This document shows positions 28,472-32,194 of a DNA stretch of 32,194 nucleotides, in pieces (within the stretch, counting starts at the first letter, position 1; each line of letters begins with the position of its first letter). A program made the translations under genes and the position numbers. The DNA is taken from contig CAMAVE010000015.1 of NCBI GenBank assembly GCA_945861595.1, positions 1-32,194 of the forward strand, given 5' to 3'. The stretch is from Synechococcus sp. UW140. Lineage in GTDB: Bacteria > Cyanobacteriota > Cyanobacteriia > PCC-6307 > Cyanobiaceae. The notes under the pieces are model-generated. The model worked only from the letters and a program-made list of their open reading frames with translations, made no database searches and was not told where the DNA came from.

Positions 28472-28854
28472 TCCAGCTGGAAGGGCAGGGCTGGCGTTTG
28501 GCGTGGAGGGATGGTCACCAGCCCCTAGGGGCCCAGCCGTTTCCGGTGTTGATTGGCGGTCAGGGCTGGGCGGTGGAGCTCACCGCAGCCGAAGCGAAGG
28601 CCCTGGCCGCGGCGGTGGTTGACCTAACAGGGGAGCACCAGGCCCTGGTCGACCAGCTGCTGGCCGAGGAGGCCATCAGCCTGGAGCTAGAGCGGGGACC
28701 CTGGTGGCTGGCCCTGGAGGGGGATCGCCTCCAGTGGAGCCTCAAGGGGGTTTTGAGTCCCGAAGCTGGCCAGCGGGCCCTGGAGGTCTCCTGGTCGGTG
28801 GACGCGAGCCCGGCCCTCTGCCAGGCCCTGCAACGCCTGGGCGGCCAACCTTGA
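28468..28854 (+). CDS. DUF1818 family protein
   Basis: A 128-residue protein of DUF1818, a family of cyanobacteria and plastid-bearing eukaryotes with no assigned function. It starts at GTG 28468 and begins MIQLEGQGWRLAWRDGHQP. The later GQGWAVELTAAEAKALAAAV and a Trp-rich beta segment (ELERGPWWLALEGDRLQWSL) are typical. Predicted soluble. Its start overlaps the small upstream frame, and rpoZ lies 139 bp before it on the same strand. Confidence 0.88.
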   Translation: MIQLEGQGWRLAWRDGHQPLGAQPFPVLIGGQGWAVELTAAEAKALAAAVVDLTGEHQALVDQLLAEEAISLELERGPWWLALEGDRLQWSLKGVLSPEAGQRALEVSWSVDASPALCQALQRLGGQP

Positions 28855-29206
28855 GACTGGTCCAACGAGCCGGCTGCGATCAGCACTGCTGATGGCCCTG
28901 GCTTTGCCGGAAGTTCCAACGTTCTTTCCCCGTTTTTTTTCCCGTTTTCCCCAGGCTCTTTGACCGGAGTGCCGGGAGCCCCTCAAGCCTGGGGAAATCA
29001 CCAGCCATGGCCGACCCGCCTTGACAGGCCCGCAGGTCGAGGTCCCGGTGGCTCTACGGCCTGCGGATCACCGCAGCCAGGCCTGGTCGGGTGGGTTGTC
29101 TAGGGCTGAGAGGCCTGAGCCTGTGGGGCTTCCAGGCGATTTGACGCGAGTTCATTCCTGTGGGGAAGTAGGCCCCTGAACCGGTAGTTGGATGGACTCG
29201 ATGGCC
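28855..29206. other. Intergenic region with inverted repeats between DUF1818 and DUF2811
   Basis: There is no coding frame I trust here. A palindrome ATCAGCACTGCTGAT (28879-28893) and a T8 tract (28933-28940) follow DUF1818, too far apart for a simple terminator. TTTCCCCAGGCT (28946-28957) and AGCCTGGGGAAA (28986-28997) form a perfect 12-bp inverted repeat with a 28-nt loop. A third hairpin, GCCTGAGCC with GGCT-TC-CAGGC (29113-29137), precedes DUF2811. This may be an untranslated structured transcript. A TPP-riboswitch-like CTGAGAG was checked and rejected. Confidence 0.45.
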
Positions 29207-29473
29207 ATGGTGAGCCTGCAGGCCGATGTGCCCGAGCCCCTGTTGCAGTCGATGCGGGGCTTCATCGAAGCCCACCCCAATTGGGACCAGTACCGCCTCT
29301 TTCAGGCAGCCTTGGCCGGCTTCCTGGTGCAAAACGGGCTGGAGAGCCGGGAGGTGACCCGCTGCTACCTGGCCAACCTGTTTCCCCAGAAAGGGGGGTT
29401 TGGCCCCAGGTTGGTGATTGGTTTAGACGCCGGAGGGAGCGGCGATGACGCGGACCGCTCGGCGCTGGCCTAG
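29207..29473 (+). CDS. DUF2811 domain protein
   Basis: An 88-residue protein with the DUF2811 pattern found in cyanobacteria: VSLQADVPEPLLQSMRGFIE, then HPNWDQYRLFQAALAGFLVQ, NGLESREVTRCYLANLFPQ. Its function is unknown. Three in-frame ATGs (29192, 29201, 29207) are close together; I use the last because the domain begins right after it. The acidic C-terminal tail (LDAGGSGDDADRSALA) is probably disordered. It converges on the EVE gene with only 6 bp between the stops, so their transcripts must overlap. Confidence 0.87.
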   Translation: MVSLQADVPEPLLQSMRGFIEAHPNWDQYRLFQAALAGFLVQNGLESREVTRCYLANLFPQKGGFGPRLVIGLDAGGSGDDADRSALA

Positions 29474-29479
29474 GGGCCC

Positions 29480-29938
29480 TCAGGCCAGCTTGAGCAGGGC
29501 CAGGAGCTTTTGGGCACTGGCCTCACTAACGGGCAGGATTGAAAGCCGGTTGCCCTGGCGGACCACCGGCAGGTCTTCGGCGCTGAACTCTTGGCGCAAC
29601 TGATCGAGGCTCAGCAGGGCATCAAAGCGTTCGAGAAAGCCCAGGCGCACGCAATCCCAGCGCGGGGCTTCCGGTTTCGAGGCCCCATCGAAATACTTGG
29701 AAGCTGGATCGAATTGGCTTGGGTCGACCAGGCCCGTTTCCACCACCTGCATCAGGCCAATGATGCCGGGGGGCTTGGCATTGGAGTGATAGAAGAAGGC
29801 CCGATCGCCAATGGCCATCGTGCGCATGTAATTGCGGGCCTGATAGTTGCGAATGCCATCCCAGAGGGTCGTGCCTTCCCGTTCGAGATGGTCGATCCCG
29901 TAGACATCGGGCTCGCTTTTCATCAGCCAGTGGGCCAT
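29480..29938 (-). CDS. EVE domain protein (thymocyte nuclear protein 1-like)
   Basis: A 152-residue EVE-domain protein, a PUA-like fold thought to bind modified bases in DNA or RNA. Typical motifs are AHWLMKSEPDVYGIDHL at the start, LWDGIRNYQARNYMRTM, GDRAFFYHSNAKPPGIIGLM and the C-terminal LPVVRQGNRLSILPVSE. The ATG at 29938 gives the standard start; one codon cluster upstream (29950) is possible. The biological target is unknown. It lies downstream of murD on the same strand, separated by a short tandem repeat region. Confidence 0.93.
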   Translation of the reverse strand: MAHWLMKSEPDVYGIDHLEREGTTLWDGIRNYQARNYMRTMAIGDRAFFYHSNAKPPGIIGLMQVVETGLVDPSQFDPASKYFDGASKPEAPRWDCVRLGFLERFDALLSLDQLRQEFSAEDLPVVRQGNRLSILPVSEASAQKLLALLKLA

Positions 29939-30024
29939 CGCCTTGGGCATTGCGTTGGGCCGGAGAGTAGCCCGCTGGCAGTGCCCCCGGGGGCAGAACC
30001 ATTCAGGCCGAAGCCACTCAAGTC

Positions 30025-30060
30025 AAGACCAGGTAGGCCAAGACCAGGTAGGCCGAGACC
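30025..30060. repeat. 15-bp tandem repeat between murD and the EVE gene
   Basis: Two perfect adjacent copies of AAGACCAGGTAGGCC (30025-30039, 30040-30054) are followed by a decayed third (GAGACC). Related CAGGCCG words occur on both sides (30004, 30065). It lies just beyond the murD stop. Confidence 0.75.
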
Positions 30061-30062
30061 CC

Positions 30063-31520
30063 TCAGGCCGGGACGGAAGGACCCGGGGCCTGGGTGGATG
30101 GTCCGCTAGCCAAGGTTTGCACCAGCTGGCGAAAATGGTCGCCGCGGGCTTCGAAATCGCTGTATTGATCGAAGCTGGCGCAGGCTGGTGAGAGCAACAC
30201 TGCCTGACAGCCCTGGCTATCGGGCGCCTGGTTTAGGGCAGTTGCCCATGCGTTAGCCAGCGCCACGGCCTGCTCCAGGTCCGCCACAACGGCGACCCGT
30301 CCGCCGTAGCCGCCCTGCTGCAGGAGACCTTGAAAAAAGGGCCCGGCGGCGCCAAAGAGGACCACAGCCGCTGCTTGGCGCTTGATCTGCCCGACCCAGC
30401 CGCTGGCATCACCCTGCTTGGCTTCGCCGCCAGCAAGCAGCACCAACGGGCCTGGGAGGGCCTGGAGGGCCACTTCGGCGGCGTCGTAGTTGGTGGCCTT
30501 GCTGTCGTTGTAGTAGGGAATCCCCTGGTGGGCGCCGATCCGCTCGAGGCGATGGGGCACGCCAGGGAAGCGGCGGAAGGCGGCCTCCATCGTGGCCCCC
30601 GTGAGGCCCAGCTCCAGGCCCACGGCCGCTGCGAGCAGCAGGTTCTGGCGGTTGTGGGCTCCGGGCATGGCCAGGGCCCGGGCATCGAGCAGGGGACCAG
30701 CGGCAGAGGTCACCTGGTTGCCTTCGATCCAGAGCAGGGGATCGAGGCCCGGCGGCAGATCACTGCGATCGCCTGCCGTGACCCAATGGGCTCGTTGCCA
30801 GCTGGGGGCCTGGGAGCGCAGGTCCGGGTCATCGGCATTAAGGATTTGGCAGGCGCTGCGCTCCAGCAGGTTGCGTTTGATGGCCCGGTAGTTGTCGAGG
30901 GTGCCGTGGCGCTCCAGGTGGTCCGGGGTGAGGGTGGTCCAGAGGCCGATGCGGGGCGCCACCAGGGCGCAGGCTTCAATTTGATAGCTGCTCAGTTCCA
31001 CCACCAGCCAATCGGGGGGCTTCTGTCCAGGGGCCAGTCGCTCGAGGGCCAGCTCGGCCGCTGAGTTGCCCACATTGCCGCCCATGGGGGCATCGAGGCC
31101 GGCGTAGCCCAGCAGATGGTTGACCAGGTGGGTCACGGTGGTTTTGCCGTTGGTGCCCGTGATGCCGATCCAGGGGGTGGCTGGCAGGGCCTCCCAGGCC
31201 GCGGCCAGTTCCCCTTGCACGGCCACGCCCTGTTGACGCAGCTGTTCCAGCGTGGGGTGGTCCCAGCGGATTCCGGGGCTGACAATCACGCGCTCTAGGG
31301 GCTGGCCCAAGGCGGAGAAACTGCTCCCTTCCAGGGCTGTGCCCAGGCGCACCGCAATGCCTTGGGCCTCGAGCTCTTGGGCCCGTTGGCGGATGGGTTC
31401 AGCTGTGCTGCTTTCGAGCACCACCACCGCATGCCCGAGGTGATGGAGTAATCGGGCGGCGCCCAATCCGGAGCGGCCAAGGCCTAGGACAACGGTGCAG
31501 GGTTGCCTCGGCTCGGCCAT
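30063..31520 (-). CDS. murD: UDP-N-acetylmuramoyl-L-alanine:D-glutamate ligase
   Basis: MurD adds D-glutamate to UDP-MurNAc-L-Ala in peptidoglycan precursor synthesis, in the cytoplasm. The 485-residue protein has an N-terminal nucleotide-binding fold (VVLGLGRSGLGAARLL, residues 10-25), the ATP loop GTNGKTT (122-128), the central NDSKATNYDA and the C-terminal LLSPACASFDQYSDFEARGD. The ATG at 31520 is preferred over an in-frame TTG at 31535. The C-terminal 15 residues are Pro/Ser-rich and extend past the family core. tRNA-Val lies 38 bp upstream on the same strand. Confidence 0.97.
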   Translation of the reverse strand: MAEPRQPCTVVLGLGRSGLGAARLLHHLGHAVVVLESSTAEPIRQRAQELEAQGIAVRLGTALEGSSFSALGQPLERVIVSPGIRWDHPTLEQLRQQGVAVQGELAAAWEALPATPWIGITGTNGKTTVTHLVNHLLGYAGLDAPMGGNVGNSAAELALERLAPGQKPPDWLVVELSSYQIEACALVAPRIGLWTTLTPDHLERHGTLDNYRAIKRNLLERSACQILNADDPDLRSQAPSWQRAHWVTAGDRSDLPPGLDPLLWIEGNQVTSAAGPLLDARALAMPGAHNRQNLLLAAAVGLELGLTGATMEAAFRRFPGVPHRLERIGAHQGIPYYNDSKATNYDAAEVALQALPGPLVLLAGGEAKQGDASGWVGQIKRQAAAVVLFGAAGPFFQGLLQQGGYGGRVAVVADLEQAVALANAWATALNQAPDSQGCQAVLLSPACASFDQYSDFEARGDHFRQLVQTLASGPSTQAPGPSVPA

Positions 31521-31558
31521 CTCTGGGCGAATCAATAAAACGGTTGACTGAAAAAGAG

Positions 31559-31630
31559 TGGGCGATACTGGAATTGAACCAGTGACTCCTACCGTGTCAA
31601 GGTAGTGCTCTACCTCTGAGCTAATCGCCC
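31559..31630 (-). tRNA. tRNA-Val (anticodon GAC)
   Basis: The 72-nt cloverleaf is complete. Acceptor GGGCGAT pairs with ATCGCCC, followed by discriminator A. D stem GCTC/GAGC, anticodon stem CTACC/GGTAG with loop TTGACAC (anticodon GAC), and T stem ACTGG/CCAGT with loop TTCAATT. The CCA end is not encoded. A run of five T (minus strand, 31551-31555) follows closely. Confidence 0.97.
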
Positions 31631-31654
31631 GGCTTCACTCGCAATTTTGAATCC

Positions 31655-31680
31655 CATGCCCTGGGCAAACCAGTGGCATG
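31655..31680. repeat. Small imperfect hairpin upstream of tRNA-Val
   Basis: CATGCC-CTGG (31655-31664) pairs with CCAG-T-GGCATG (31670-31680) with one bulged T. It lies between the S4-domain gene and tRNA-Val on the minus strand. No T tract follows, so its role as a terminator is uncertain. Confidence 0.4.
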
Positions 31681-31765
31681 GACCCGAATCCGCGAATGTT
31701 GAAGCAACCTAGCAGCCAGCTCAGGCAGGCCCCGCCCGGGCCGGGTTCCATCCCCTGGGCCGCGG

Positions 31766-32194
31766 CTAGCGGCGCTGGAGCACCAGGCGCCAGCGGTCCC
31801 GTTTGGTGAGCTGCACCTCCAGCAGTTCCAGCTCGCCGCGCCCCTCGAGCCGCACCCGATCGCCCAGGACCAGCTCCCGGCTGGGACTACTTACCAGCTG
31901 CCAGTTGATTCGCACGGCCCCTGAGCGGACCAGTTCGGCCATGCGATTGCGGGAGAGGCCAAAGCCGGCCGAAGCCACCGCATCAAGGCGCAAGGAAGCC
32001 TCCACCGTGGTCAGTTGGCGGGGCAGGCGCTGGACCGGGATTTGCAGCTGGTCCAGGGGCAGGGCCTCCAGATGCACCTCGATGCTGCGCACCAGGGCCA
32101 AGCCCTGGTCGAGGGCCGCGGCTAGCTCGGGGGTTACCACCAACTGGGCGCCCCGATCCCCCTGGATCCAGATGTCGCCAAGGGCCCCAGGGGC
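31766..32194 (-). CDS. Photosystem II S4-domain protein (3' part)
   Basis: The C-terminal 142 residues of an S4 RNA-binding-domain protein annotated in cyanobacteria as photosystem II S4 domain protein. The frame is open to the right edge (GDIWIQGDRGAQLVVTPELA is in frame upstream of the first TTG), so the start is outside the window. The S4 domain is near the end: LDAVASAGFGLSRNRMAELV and RSGAVRINWQLVSSPSREL, followed by GDRVRLEGRGELELLEVQLT. It resembles the E. coli YlmH-type RNA-binding proteins. The role in photosystem II is known by annotation and some plant work, not shown here. Confidence 0.88.
   Translation of the reverse strand, partial: APGALGDIWIQGDRGAQLVVTPELAAALDQGLALVRSIEVHLEALPLDQLQIPVQRLPRQLTTVEASLRLDAVASAGFGLSRNRMAELVRSGAVRINWQLVSSPSRELVLGDRVRLEGRGELELLEVQLTKRDRWRLVLQRR

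Noticed and set aside
29100-29150. CTGAGAG segment resembling part of a TPP riboswitch
   Set aside because: The second conserved element (ACCTGATCTGGATAAT type) and the pairing stems are absent, and the downstream gene is DUF2811, not thiamine-related.

Overview
The window looks like chromosome of a high-GC picocyanobacterium of the Cyanobium / marine-freshwater Synechococcus group. Evidence: a thylakoid-type ATP synthase split into two clusters, the plastid-type ribosomal protein PSRP-3, the ferredoxin-thioredoxin reductase variable chain, a cyanobacterial RNA polymerase omega subunit, a photosystem II S4-domain protein, DUF1818, DUF2811 and DUF3326 proteins, and a Nif11-like small protein. 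No phage, insertion sequence, CRISPR array or rRNA was seen. One tRNA, tRNA-Val(GAC), is present.

Layout. Positions 1-3587 hold the 3' part of the first ATP synthase operon (b, delta, alpha, gamma), closed by a hairpin terminator. Positions 3602-6167 form a tightly overlapping plus-strand cassette: a 2-oxoglutarate/Fe(II) oxygenase-like protein, a [2Fe-2S] ferredoxin, a 113-residue unknown protein and a DUF3326 protein. Positions 6264-12284 form a minus-strand operon: a DUF21/CBS membrane protein, a membrane GTPase, nadD, nadE and alanine dehydrogenase, with start/stop overlaps at three of its four junctions. An aminopeptidase P (12420-13739) converges on a HAD phosphatase-like gene. The conserved catalytic start of that HAD gene lies upstream of its first AUG, which implies a non-AUG start. 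PSRP-3 follows.

Positions 15448-17558 hold the second ATP synthase cluster (epsilon, beta) on the minus strand, divergent from groES-groEL (17854-19864). The groES promoter region carries a CIRCE operator and a match to the cyanobacterial K-box. Positions 19865-21640 are a small-gene zone: a Nif11-like protein, a 76-residue unknown, a secreted Cys-containing peptide, a four-cysteine mini-protein, and an AT-rich island with a large inverted repeat that could form a pseudoknot. I also see a minus-strand reading frame with protein-like sequence but no normal start codon.

Positions 21642-24015 are a minus-strand run, gpmI-secG-msrB. pyrR (24463-25080) follows alone on the plus strand. Positions 25111-27920 are a minus-strand group: an Hsp70-like ATPase, a membrane-anchored helical-repeat-like protein and ftrV. 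rpoZ, a possible 38-residue ORF, DUF1818 and DUF2811 genes lie on the plus strand to 29473. An EVE-domain protein, murD, tRNA-Val and the 3' part of a photosystem II S4-domain gene, which runs off the right edge, are on the minus strand.

Functionally the window is mostly core metabolism: energy conversion, NAD supply, protein folding, glycolysis, peptidoglycan precursors and redox control. The less explained material is the oxygenase-ferredoxin-DUF3326 cassette, the small proteins after groEL, the structured AT-rich island near 20.9 kb, and the non-AUG HAD gene.
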